Below, piece after piece: positions 9,401-17,183 of a stretch of 64,000 bases of DNA (the first letter of the stretch is position 1; each line of letters begins with the position of its first letter). Source of the DNA: Andalucia godoyi (lineage: Eukaryota > Discoba > Jakobea > Jakobida > Andaluciidae). The notes under the pieces were generated by a model. The model was not told the DNA's origin. It did no database searches and saw nothing but the letters and a program-made list of their open reading frames with translations. Both the position numbers and the translations under genes were made by a program. The stretch is taken from positions 197,332 to 261,331 of the forward strand of contig VRVR01000042.1 in NCBI GenBank assembly GCA_009859145.1, read 5' to 3'.

Positions 9401-10415
9401 CGAGTGGAAGCGCTGGGCAGCCTAGACACATTGCGCTGAAGCAAGTCACAACATACTCGGGCGATTTTGGCAGAACCGGAGCCACGATGACTTGATCCGG
9501 GTCAACGGACCCCATTCTCTCCATCATTCTCTTCATTTTGGACACAATCCACGCATAAGAATACTCCTGGTCGTGATATTTCATGATGTTCCGGTGAGGA
9601 TGGCAGACAGCCCGCTTCAGGAAGCATCCATGGATCGTCAATTCAGACGCATCGACAAACACGTCACGCCGCCTTGAGATGCCATACCGTTCGAACTCTG
9701 GAAAGAAGGGAAGAAGAGTGCGGGAAATAAAGCTATCTTCAAGAAAGAAAAAGTGGCCATGGTTCGCAACCGCTTCCACCAAGGTATTCTGGGAGTGTCG
9801 ATTCCACAGTTGCATTTTGTTTTCTGGGCAGAGGGCAGCATCCAATTCTCCATACAGCGCAACGATGGGCGTATCGAGAACGAGATTTTCTGCATGCAGC
9901 ACTCCCGATTCGCCGAGCTTCAGATCTGCCCGGGTTCTATCCAGAGCGACTTCCATCAACGAGGGCGGAATCACTGCACCCCACGATGCCAATGCCTCAG
10001 CCAAATCCCTGTCATTCATTTGCGAATACAGTCGGAAAGAACATGTTCCAGAAGGCCCATCGAAATACGAACACGGAGGAGGATGCGCAAAGAGGAAGCA
10101 CATCAGCGGAACTTCGTACTTGCATTCTTGCTCAATCAGCTTGCAAACATGCAGTGCAATGATTGCACCGACGGACGACCCGGCGATGCAGTACGGGAAC
10201 GACAAGTGTCTCTTGATGAAATCTGCGCAGTAGCGCGCTGCTTCTTGAATGGTCTGCATTTGGGGCACGGATGACAAGAAATCACGACCTGGAAGCAGCA
10301 CGGGGACAATTTCGAACGGTGTGTCGACACTTTTCAAGAAGGGATACTTTGATGCATTGATTTTTGGAACCGATGCTAAAGAACCACCCGCGTGCGGAAC
10401 ATAAAATATCCTCAT
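3441..10415 (-). CDS. Hybrid NRPS/PKS-type megasynthase, order TE-A-T-KS-AT-KR-T
   Basis: A single exon of 2324 residues. The frame opens with GTG, but the ATG two codons later (10413-10415) fits best. An N-terminal type II-like thioesterase (~1-245) has 'VPHAGGS', the nucleophile motif GSSVG at 79-83, and a late Asp and His. An adenylation domain follows (~275-770) with 'FSSGSTGPPK', 'YRTGD', 'GRCDFAIRVRG' and the A10-type 'SGKTDR' lysine. Carrier domain 1 has 'LGGHSL' (Ser ~824). The ketosynthase (~896-1340) has Cys 1073 (SSCSSS), His 1216 (HATGT) and His 1256 (NVGH). The acyltransferase has 'GHSLGE' (Ser ~1532). The ketoreductase (~1960-2200) has 'GGLGTLG' and an active-site Tyr near 2114. 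Carrier domain 2 has 'LGGDSM' (Ser ~2277). There is no condensation, DH, ER, methyltransferase or C-terminal release domain. The predicted chemistry is activation of a carboxylic acid, one malonyl-type extension and keto reduction. The neighbours are housekeeping genes, so this is not a gene cluster. Confidence 0.93.
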   Translation of the reverse strand: MRIFYVPHAGGSLASVPKINASKYPFLKSVDTPFEIVPVLLPGRDFLSSVPQMQTIQEAARYCADFIKRHLSFPYCIAGSSVGAIIALHVCKLIEQECKYEVPLMCFLFAHPPPCSYFDGPSGTCSFRLYSQMNDRDLAEALASWGAVIPPSLMEVALDRTRADLKLGESGVLHAENLVLDTPIVALYGELDAALCPENKMQLWNRHSQNTLVEAVANHGHFFFLEDSFISRTLLPFFPEFERYGISRRRDVFVDASELTIHGCFLKRAVCHPHRNIMKYHDQEYSYAWIVSKMKRMMERMGSVDPDQVIVAPVLPKSPEYVVTCFSAMCLGCPALPLEGGPSIVQNKSFLAKLVADCASLGKSILFVVSTASEESFFSEFSNVISFACDHSHTDFADDVHYVLARTLYRPRSSAFLVFSSGSTGPPKLITVLHTNHVLSYAKRRDAIPFLDDTQDIEVCNIFFLWECFRPLLFGVRLLILSDDQQKNPSTFFSVVSRECGTRIQLTPSMARVLCDGLIRKSVSIDTLNCVTLCGEVVNRKLVRDVQTLFPCAAIWNVYSISECSEITVSNLSAWVGNEDVGDIAPIGFPLPTVDMFVRDEELFVGGPHVGNGYVGAPDKSRAKFVSFESMFGSAVDFQLDETLYRTGDRCFFDTNLGYSILGRCDFAIRVRGNTVDAQVVEDAILNCFPEVKQCLVVGRQMDTDSALVAHMVIPQGGDDLCVVYMRDRLQGVLPSYAVPYLFVRYPTFFRIDPISGKTDRKCLVDPQAHPEKLMPSSLMADASSNIHTPATDYWIQRVCAAWTKELLVRVGASDRWLSLGGHSLAAVRVVATLQHDIEEFAAATAMPSPPFLNIEEMLKTSVTPASLAATITVLFGSRQHSVKQTVSSTCDVSDCIAIVGMGIQAPDAANIHEFWRNLVSGHVSAVLEKDMDGLWRRPQNSGSTFPSIPNSRGDIDPAFFSSRIHPSEWELMDPQHRIALEVSLSAMMDAGFTFSNGSLAVNSAFDDTAVFGSCYLPTYGLNTSVPLFRGEASENPSLELSAEIGNDKDYLPMRLAYAYGLRGTAVAVQSSCSSSLSCLEAAFNHLSLKKNKYAIVCSASMAFFDGIYNGYRAPSDFVLSSDGHCRPFDSRASGTVFSDAAATIVLARLSKEELCSGEHKVYATVRDVRSNQDGSSEKSSFGAPSSEAQTRLLSSMYESLLAGPSENPLQFVEAHATGTIVGDPIEFSALRNAIGARLTQRNPVWIGCAKANVGHCNIAAGLVGVVKTALSMYHGQIPPTPTFSEWNPLIAMDPLKSRFSINGTATVPWPSADVRRAGVSAMGVGGTNCHCILERQSFCDVPVPDPHEPSRFSALTVAMASEESFKKWLRSTSNSLMRSDVSIGWSSAASFFTRHFPRPGLRCFTVVASSKQDLKAVVDAMDDSSTGFLTLFSGPSLPTTTMLIVCPGQTSFSPVLYRELFLHCPEFRVAVTNLQPYTSVPVDRVFSSAVAAEHRYSQTEVHVYSALLQYGLFSILRAVYASAAFRFIGHSLGELIAVWLAGAIDDRSFFQVLELRAAALETYSPDGDQMFVVKHPVDHIRKILSGLLGVRTNIVSVNPGNAVVVGCSPGLSPAVIQQEFGNYALIPTDRVFHGSHLALVAASFDRNLNELSLDLNIDALRSVDVCCGARIEDQSGFRQWCTDHLVSSVRFDSAVDRVSKEYDNLTLVELAWKPSLSSMILKEKRNWSGLALFAKSPMSGSATCSWMWTQLSAGRKAAFCSAERPVAICDDLPALDLPFERKRIWRESPRRDEPPVAHDHVGKYCIQHALTDISIPQREYCLDSHPSTLRLCDDCFLLSVGICHTFERCRESILQIISSHSGDVRIIVFFRSSESLFVAAVLSQEYFPRVRCVSVFAPFSNVDVIQMGRCVLDSIDQDLLQWGDTIRLGKMDDEQTFSVLHRQFRALKLANLERAESPANIVIFGGLGTLGRILSATLASDSQFADTRIVLTTRCKASDVDCTRCIEEIEQLSSAMADHRVRLASRVSVLTEFDGLSAAQWNFVLASLSDPVVIFCAGLADLCWMAEGDRMAQECEPKSDALQALFDSGSKIRRCIGFSSLAAYLGGPGMMFYGSANLRMDALFCKLTAQHSVVSVAWDDWDVHALRHVLLRKGVPLSRSASLLGLNRHNKKMQMKDIGGSFGLPVEYCMELVKDLLLARSTRGIPVPLIVSKGDLLGKVDSWIYGKTSKVAPVDSCVPTLSNQDAREVIRHGFASFLKMSVVDEAKSFFVLGGDSMSALMCVAMLQEALRRKGFSTIADRLTVKRLFESLSIEQFVDSVMDS

Positions 10416-10432
10416 GCTCACAACCCTACCCG

Positions 10433-10464
<32 letters not shown>

Positions 10465-10477
10465 TTTTCTTTCTTCT

Positions 10478-10512
<35 letters not shown>

Positions 10513-11291
10513 GTCTATCGATGTCTCCTTGCGGGGAATCTGTTGAAGGCAACAGCGAAACAAAAATCCAACAGCAACAACAAAAAAGAAAAGGTACCAT
10601 TTCCCGCAATCCCCCGACTCGACTACAGTGCCGGAGCATTTGTTTTTTCGTCCCGTTTTGGGGGAAGGCCCCGCCCAAAATTGGCCACAATACAAAATCA
10701 ACCGATTTTTCTTTTTTTGGGGAGCTCGCGCTTTTTCCCACAAGAGAAAAGGAAAGAAAAGGGAGGAAAATCAAAAGGCATACACATTTCAAGGAGCTTC
10801 ACGTCTGGGTGCGCTTTCTCAAAAACAAGAAATTATAATCAAAAAACCCAAAACCTTTTCTTCCGGTCCTCTTTCTTTTTCCTTCCTTCTTTTTCCTTCC
10901 TTCTTTTTCCCTCCTTCTCTTCTTCTCAATCTCCCATCTAAAAAAAAAAAAATCCAACCCGTTTCACCTTCTTTTAATTGAAATTTTCTCCTTTTATTTT
11001 CAACAGCCAGTCCTTGTCAAAGACCGACAAGGATATCACGAAGATCACTTTGTCGCTTTCCAGTCCATTTGCATGCTCCTGTTTTGCCAGTTTCCCATAT
11101 CTGAAGGGTCCGGATATACCTGAATCGATACGTCTGGCGTATTTGTACATTCCTCTCGATTCTAGCTAGTCTTTCCTCACCCCTTCCTTTCCTTCCCCCA
11201 ACACCTTCTTAGCTACTTCTTTTTTTTTTTTTTGTCCTTTTTTTCCCATTAGGAAGGTCATCATCTCACAAACCAAAAAAGGCATTTCAGA
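10416..11291. promoter_or_regulatory. Divergent promoter region between megasynthase and eIF5 genes
   Basis: An 876-base gap between divergent genes. It begins with a CT/GT microsatellite beside the megasynthase start, then A-rich and T/C-rich stretches with poly-A (10940-10951) and poly-T (11220-11233). Around 11014-11034 there is a perfect 7-bp inverted repeat, CCTTGTC and GACAAGG, separated by 7 bases. The segment from about 11007 to 11169 follows a splice-acceptor-like 'TTTTCAACAG' and could be a 5' leader exon of eIF5, but I could not find a matching donor. Confidence 0.5.
10431..10512. repeat. Composite (CT)n-(GT)n microsatellite
   Basis: CT-rich repeats at 10431-10480 pass into a GT array at about 10481-10512. 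It begins 16 bases upstream of the megasynthase ATG; on the gene's own strand it reads (CA)n then (GA)n. Confidence 0.95.
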
Positions 11292-12645
11292 ATGGCGACG
11301 GTCAATATTGGAAATGTGTCCGACGAGTTCTATCGGTACAAAATGCCGGTCATGAAGACTCAGATTCTCAGTCGAGGAAACGGAATCAAGACGTGGGTTG
11401 TCAATGTTTCAGACATTGCGAAGGCGCTTTCTCGCCCTCCGGACTATCTCATCAAGTTTTTTGGATTTGAACTTGGTGCTCAGACAAAATGGGAGGCAGC
11501 GGCTCAGAAGGGAATTGTAAATGGAGAGCACACTCTTGAGACTCTCAATGGCCTTCTTGCGCAGTTTATCTCCAAGTTTGTGACGTGTGCAGCATGCAAG
11601 AATCCGGAAACCAACATCTTCCTCCGGGGGGACACTGTTCGACTCGAGTGTGTTGCGTGCGGAAACACGACTAAGGTGGATCCCATTGAGCGTCTATGCA
11701 GTTACATTAAGAACCACCCGCCCGCAGAAAATGCGAAAAAGAAGACCACTTCTGTAGACAAGGTTGGAGCGACTCCTGCTGCCGAGGAAAACGTGGAAGC
11801 CATTGCGTCGGTTGATGTGAATGTTCTAGCCAATCAGATTGATTCGCTCCAAGTGCAGCAAAAAGAAGGTATGTTTTTTCCCTTTCGGATGATCACCGTT
11901 TCTTCCTCTTCTTCGTTTCTCCCCTTGGTCGGTTTCGGAATGCAGCGTTTTATGATGAAAAACTTCACAGACCTGTTCTGATGGACGTTGATGAACTAAG
12001 TGTTTATTGCCTCTCTGATCAACCTGCGTTTCGTTTTTTCCACCCGTTCACGACCTCCTTCTATTTCTATTTCTATTTCTATTTCTATTTTTTATTTTAC
12101 TATTTTTACGTCTATTTTCGAACCATTTCTGACGTTTATACTCACGAAAATGATTCCTGACTGAAATAGAAAACCCTATTGAAGTATTATCTGCGTGGGG
12201 TCGAGAGCATCCAGATGCGTCTGCAGATGACGTTTTGGCCGCCGTGGATCGTTACATGGTGATCCACGATCTGAAGGCCGACGATGGTGTTTTGTTGCTC
12301 TTCACTTCTGGATTGATCAATGCCGAGAGCCTCGTCCGCCGCATCAAGGTTTGGGGTCCAGTCATCGCAGGCATTACCAAGGAATACGGTGGCCCCGTTG
12401 AGAAGAAGCTTTTCCCATCCATGGCAACCATGATGACCACCAAGGAACAGCTTGCGCTCATCCCGAATGTGCTTTCCGAGTTGTATGATGCAGATGCCAT
12501 TGATGAAACTGCGACTCGAAAATGGTTCAAGAAAGCAAAGTCCAAGGATGCGCCGAAGGAGCACCAGAAGCTGCGCAAGGCCGCGAAACCGTTCCTGGAT
12601 TGGCTGAAATCTGCCGAAGAAGAAGGATCAGGCGATGATAATTAG
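11292..12645 (+). CDS. EIF5: Translation initiation factor eIF5 (two exons)
   Basis: eIF5 is the GTPase-activating protein for eIF2 in start-codon selection. Exon 1 is 11292-11868 and exon 2 is 12170-12645. The 301-base intron begins GTATGT and ends AAATAG, and splitting after the first base of a Glu codon joins the frames to give 350 residues. The N-terminus matches the family closely: 'VSDEFYRYKMP' contains the catalytic arginine finger (Arg 14), followed by 'GNGIKTWVVN' and 'RPPDYLIKFFGFELG'. A C2-C2 zinc finger follows (CAAC and CVAC, ~100-125). Exon 2 encodes the C-terminal W2/HEAT domain, ending in acidic-aromatic boxes ('PFLDWLKSAEEE') that in this family bind eIF2-beta and eIF3. Without splicing, exon 1 runs only into intron-coded residues. 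Confidence 0.96.
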
Positions 12646-13006
12646 TTCTCCTGTCCCGACGACGATGTCGTTCGTCAGATTTCGCTTTTGCGAATCATCA
12701 GATGTCGTTCTCAAGTAAATCACCTTCAATCCAATAAGTGTCGTTTTGTACCGCGCGAGTTCACGGCACTCCGTCTTTGCTGTTTGGGGCATTCGGGAAT
12801 CGGGTAAGGGTTCAGAGACCGCTGTAGAGGCACTTCGCGACTTTTTTCGTCTTTCCCGTATTGAAACCTCGCTTGTTTCGTCGTATTTTTTACTTTTACT
12901 TTTACCTTTATTATTATTATTTTTATTATTATTAAACTCCCTTCTTTCCCCCCTTCCGGTGGTGGGTATTCCCCTTGTTGTCTTGTACCTGCTTGTAGAG
13001 CAGTTC
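12646..13006 (+). promoter_or_regulatory. Gap between eIF5 and SWIM-domain gene
   Basis: These 361 bases hold the eIF5 3' UTR and the upstream region of the next gene. They end in a pyrimidine-rich stretch with TTATTATT runs (12895-12940). The downstream frame stays open through much of it but has no ATG, so I treat it as non-coding. Confidence 0.5.
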
Positions 13007-13655
13007 ATGGATTCCGATCATCCCCAGACGCATCCTGTGACGTCTGCGTCTGCGTCTGCAGGATCGTCGAGTCGATCGCAGAATCCCGAATACGAATGCC
13101 CTGTTGTTCCATTTGCGGAGCATTTGCCTATTTCTGCCAGCTCTTCTTCTGCCTCGTCCGCTGCACTTAGGCTTCATCGGAATACTGCCTCTGCTCTTGC
13201 CTCGTTGTTGGCAGTTCCGTCAGCTGCGTCGTTGTTCAGCAGATCAGCAGCACCAAATGTCAGACAGGCCCATCCCTCTGGGATATCATCCATGTCATTA
13301 CCCAGCGCAGTCCACGGGTCACATCCGGAATTTATGATGAGCCACGACGTGTATGCGGGACATACGGATCATACTTCGCAAATGGTGCTTCCGACATTCA
13401 GCAGGCCTTCGTTGGAGGAAGCGAAGTTGCTGGCCTTTGGAAATTTCCTCAGGAATTTTCGATCATTTTTCCTCCGACGAGAAGAATACCGTTATGAGTC
13501 CCGACGGCTGTATTTTCAGTCCAAGAAGGCGGATAGGAGGGATATGATGCAGCAGCAGTCGTCTCAGCGCAGACAGCAACATTCGGCGCGTCCCACTCGT
13601 GATGACAGTTCCGGGGGAGAGGATGAAGATAAGGGGGATGGTGAGGATGGTGGTA

Positions 13656-13687
<32 letters not shown>

Positions 13688-16624
13688 GATGGTGATGGTG
13701 ATGATGACGACGACGATGACGATGACGCTGCTCATGCTGATGATGGTGATGGTGATGGTGATGGTGATGTGCGAGAGGACTCGAACATGCCCAAAACGCA
13801 GTTCTTCATGCCCCCGTTTACTCCGTGTCCTGCTGGGTTTGAACAATTTTTTGTTCCTATGACTGCCTGGACGTCTTCTCTGGACATGACGTTCGAGGAG
13901 CTTGCCCATTACGCACAAATGCTGCAAAATGAACTTGCCTCTGGCAATATGAAAGTGCGCTGCATACAGCGTAGACCGATCTTTGCAATGCTGCTGCCTG
14001 CAGAGTATGCACAGCGGTTTAGGGATTTTGATTCGGCGTGTTCGGGAGGCGGATGGTGTGCTGATCACGGCAAAATGGGGCAAAAATCCACAGTATTTTC
14101 TTGTTCACGGGCTCGAGTGTCCAGAACCAAGAATGCAAACGGTCCGGCACGTGCGAACCGCGTGACAGTGAGAACGGCAGTAGATGAGAACGGCATCTTG
14201 CGTGCTGAGGATCCTTGCCCGTTCAACGCAACCTGTCGTTACGTCGACAACAAGTTTGTGCTGGTGATGTTTTTCCGAAACCATCACCATGTGTACGATG
14301 ATGAGGGTCTTTTCCGAAGGGCAATGGACCTGCATCCACATCTCGTCGAGTTTGTCAAGGATCACGTTATTCGTGGATACCACGAGTCGAGCGTGCATGT
14401 TGATTTGTGGATGTCGGTGCTGAGAAAGTTTCTCCAGGAAAAGCGCAAGCCGTCGTTTGTTGATTCTGCGTTGTTCCCTTCGAGTGCCACCATCAGTAAC
14501 ATGGTTAAGCACATACGAAAGGGACATCCACGCGTTCGCATCCCCATAGAGGATCTGCAGGATATGCATCAGCTTGTCCGCGAATATCCAGTGTCTCTAA
14601 AACTATTAGAGCCGTTTGTCTACGAGCATGGAGAACTCATCCGGCATTTTATCCTTCATGTCGGAGATGGAATTTGTATTAACAACTACCTGACCTTCTG
14701 CAAAGGAAATCTTCTGCTGTTGGATGGGACACAGAACGGGCTGGACGTTGGCTATCGCGTCTACAGTGCTTTTGGAATCGATTCGAAAACAGGACGGCCG
14801 CAAATCTGTGGACATTTGTTTACCTCGGATTTTTCGAACGTCGCTCTCCGAAAGTGGCTGAAATATCTTTGCAGAGATGGTCTTCCTTTGGAAGCCGTTG
14901 TCCATTGCGACCCGACCCAGGAGGACTTTTTCCGTGAAGGGCTGGATAACGTTGGGTTTCCTGTGTCTGCTGTCTGTTTCTTCAGCACCATTAGAAGTCT
15001 GATCGACTCGTTGCCTGAATTCCGACGTGCTCAGAGAAGCGTTGGCAAAGCTCTCATCCGCCAGTTATATTTGGCGGATTCTCGGGAGCGGTTCAACCAA
15101 GTGATGGGCCATTTGTCTCGTTTCTTTCAAAATATGGAGGAAACCACTGCATACTGGAATATCCATTATAGTCGGCCGTTGGAGGCATGGTGGTCTCTTC
15201 GATCTCGATATCCCAGTCTTCCGATCATTCAGTGTCTTGATGTCTGTCATCGCCGTGCGCAGTACACAGGGGAAGGCAAGCATCGCATGTTTTTGTATAG
15301 ACTCGGGGATGTCTTGCGCTCCTTGGCGGGTGCTGACGTTTCGGAGTATTTGGAGGTTTGCGTTCACGTCAAGGAAGGTGGCCACAAGAATGGATCTGGC
15401 AAGATTCAGCTCACCAATTTGTTGAAGTATGGGGAAGAGAATGTGGAAGCGCTGCTTTCCTGCCGACATGAGACATTCGATGCGTGCAATTGTCGATGCA
15501 AGGTGCTAAGCGAAGACGCTGGCTCGCAGATGTTCACGTATTTTGCAAACGAAGACTCGTTTGATGTGAACATGCGAGCGTTCAAGTGTTCTTGCACCCT
15601 GTTTGAGGAACGCCCCCATCTTCCCTGCAAGCATGTTGTTGCAATTTCGATGCTTTTGGAAACAGAAGCCGGAAAGAATGCCATTTGGCAAATTGTTCCG
15701 GGCTGTCGCTCACCGGATTTCGTTGGAAAAGAGCATCAGCAATTGCAGGCTCTCTTTCGTGCCTTTGACTACGACGAAAGGGAGAATAGCAAAATGTCGC
15801 TCTTGCTGCATGTTCGTTCGTATTTTCGCAATCGCATGATCCCAGATCTGGACATCAATCTGGACGATCTGGGCTATAAAGCAGGGACGTTGACTGATGA
15901 AGCAGTGAGAGAGGACGATTCGGCGTCGAATCCTCGAGCAAGTGCTGTCCATCCTTCCGAGGTCCCGCAACCACGAAAATCCTGGAACATTGGCGTTCCA
16001 GGTTCTCACGCTGGCCCGCCTCCTTCGTCTGTGTCGGGAGGGGCGATTGTGAACGGCGGTCTGCGAACGAGCGTGACACTTCAACTGCGCTTCCTTCTGC
16101 AATCTGTAGAATCCGTCGGCGATGATGAGCTGCAGAACATGCATGATGTTCTGACCGCTTTTGTCTCTGATCCTGTCGAGGGGGGTCGGAATCCGGGGAA
16201 GCGTCGGCGAATCGACACGACTGCAGATATTCACGAGTCCCCAGCAAGCATCTCGGATGGGTCTGCGATGTCCCATCTGTCTGCAGTGACCAGCAATGTG
16301 TCTGCATCTTCGATTCTTGCGACGCCGTCGGCCACCACGCTGTACATTTCGTCCAATTCGTCCACGACGTTTCCCAATGGAGGTCCTTCTTTTGCGAACT
16401 CGTCTGCGTTTTCACAGCCCACATTTGTACCGTTGTTTGGAGGCGCTTCCAATTTGCATAATCAGCAGCAGACTTCTTTCCTACAGCCACCGCCACACCA
16501 CGCAAGTTTAATCATAGCCCCGGATATGCGACTGCATGTTCTCGGCTCGTCGACTGGTCTTTCAAGCGCGACTCCGTCTGTGGATGCCGGCCATTTGCCG
16601 TCTGCAACGCCCTCAATGCAGTGA
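13007..16624 (+). CDS. SWIM zinc-finger protein with MULE-transposase-like core
   Basis: A 1205-residue protein from the ATG at 13007 ('MDSDHPQTHP'). The N-terminal ~200 residues are Ser/Ala-rich. An Asn run and long Asp/Gly runs from AAT and GAT/GAC triplets follow (~214-255). Residues ~270-560 look like the FAR1/ZSWIM DNA-binding and helical region. The central part resembles the RNase-H-like fold of MULE transposases and ZSWIM1/3 proteins, with acidic residues in 'LLLLDGTQ' (~571) and 'VHCDPTQEDFF' (~633). A SWIM zinc finger follows near 858-885 ('CSCTLFEERPHLPCKH'). The C-terminus is Ser/Thr-rich and probably disordered. No terminal inverted repeats or target-site duplication were found around it, so a domesticated, host-retained gene is more likely than a live element. 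Its role is unknown; nuclear DNA binding is inferred. Confidence 0.82.
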
Positions 16625-17183
16625 GGATTCCCGTTGTCGAATTGGGCTTGTTTGTGCGTTTTCTTCCTCTTCTTCTTCTTCTCACCTACTTGTATATACA
16701 GTACACAGCATACTGGAACTGTGCTGCTACTTATTTTATCGTGTCGTCCGTGTACTGTACTGCATACCTCCCCCAAATCCCTCCCAATATCCAATACACA
16801 GACACAGTACGCCGCCTTTTCAGTTGCTTTCCTCTTTGCTTCCATCCCACCATCGGCCGTTTTTCCTGTTGTACAAAACGACAGCCGTTTTTCCTGTTGT
16901 ACAAAACGACAGCCGTTTCCGTTGTTCTTGTGCGCTCGCCAAAACATGAGTCATTGTCTATTGAAAGAAATTCCGAACTTGACTACGGTAAGAACATCGC
17001 GTCCTCCGTAAGGTTAGACAAGCAGAGTTCTGGGTATGATACTGTTCCTTTGATGTTCATACACAAAACGGTCGACTGTCGTTCTGGCCACACAGCGACC
17101 CGTCTTTGTCTTTTTGCTCATTTTCTTCCTTTTGCTCCTTTTCTTCTGGTGAATGCATTTGGTGAACAGTGCCTAGTCCTTGG
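16625..17183 (+). promoter_or_regulatory. Gap upstream of LRR/coiled-coil gene
   Basis: These 559 bases contain a perfect 28-bp tandem duplication (16857-16912). There is also a short ATG-started frame at 16946 with donor-like sites at 16988 (GTAAGA) and 17008 (GTAAGG). Joining 16946-17007 to an acceptor ending at 17176 would add about 22 residues in frame to the next gene. This is possible but unproven, and I kept the simpler start. Confidence 0.45.
16857..16912. repeat. Perfect 28-bp tandem duplication
   Basis: Two identical 28-base units at 16857-16884 and 16885-16912. Each begins CCGTTTTTCC and holds the palindrome TTGTACAA. A partial third unit (CCGTTTCCG) follows. It lies about 270 bases upstream of the next gene. 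Confidence 0.95.

Noticed and set aside
3441-10415. Megasynthase as bacterial contamination or a fragment of a gene cluster
   Set aside because: It sits between clearly eukaryotic genes, its start has the same microsatellite context as a neighbour, and no other biosynthetic genes adjoin it.
16946-17007. First exon for the LRR/coiled-coil gene
   Set aside because: It can be joined in frame to 17177, but it adds nothing recognisable and there is no independent support.
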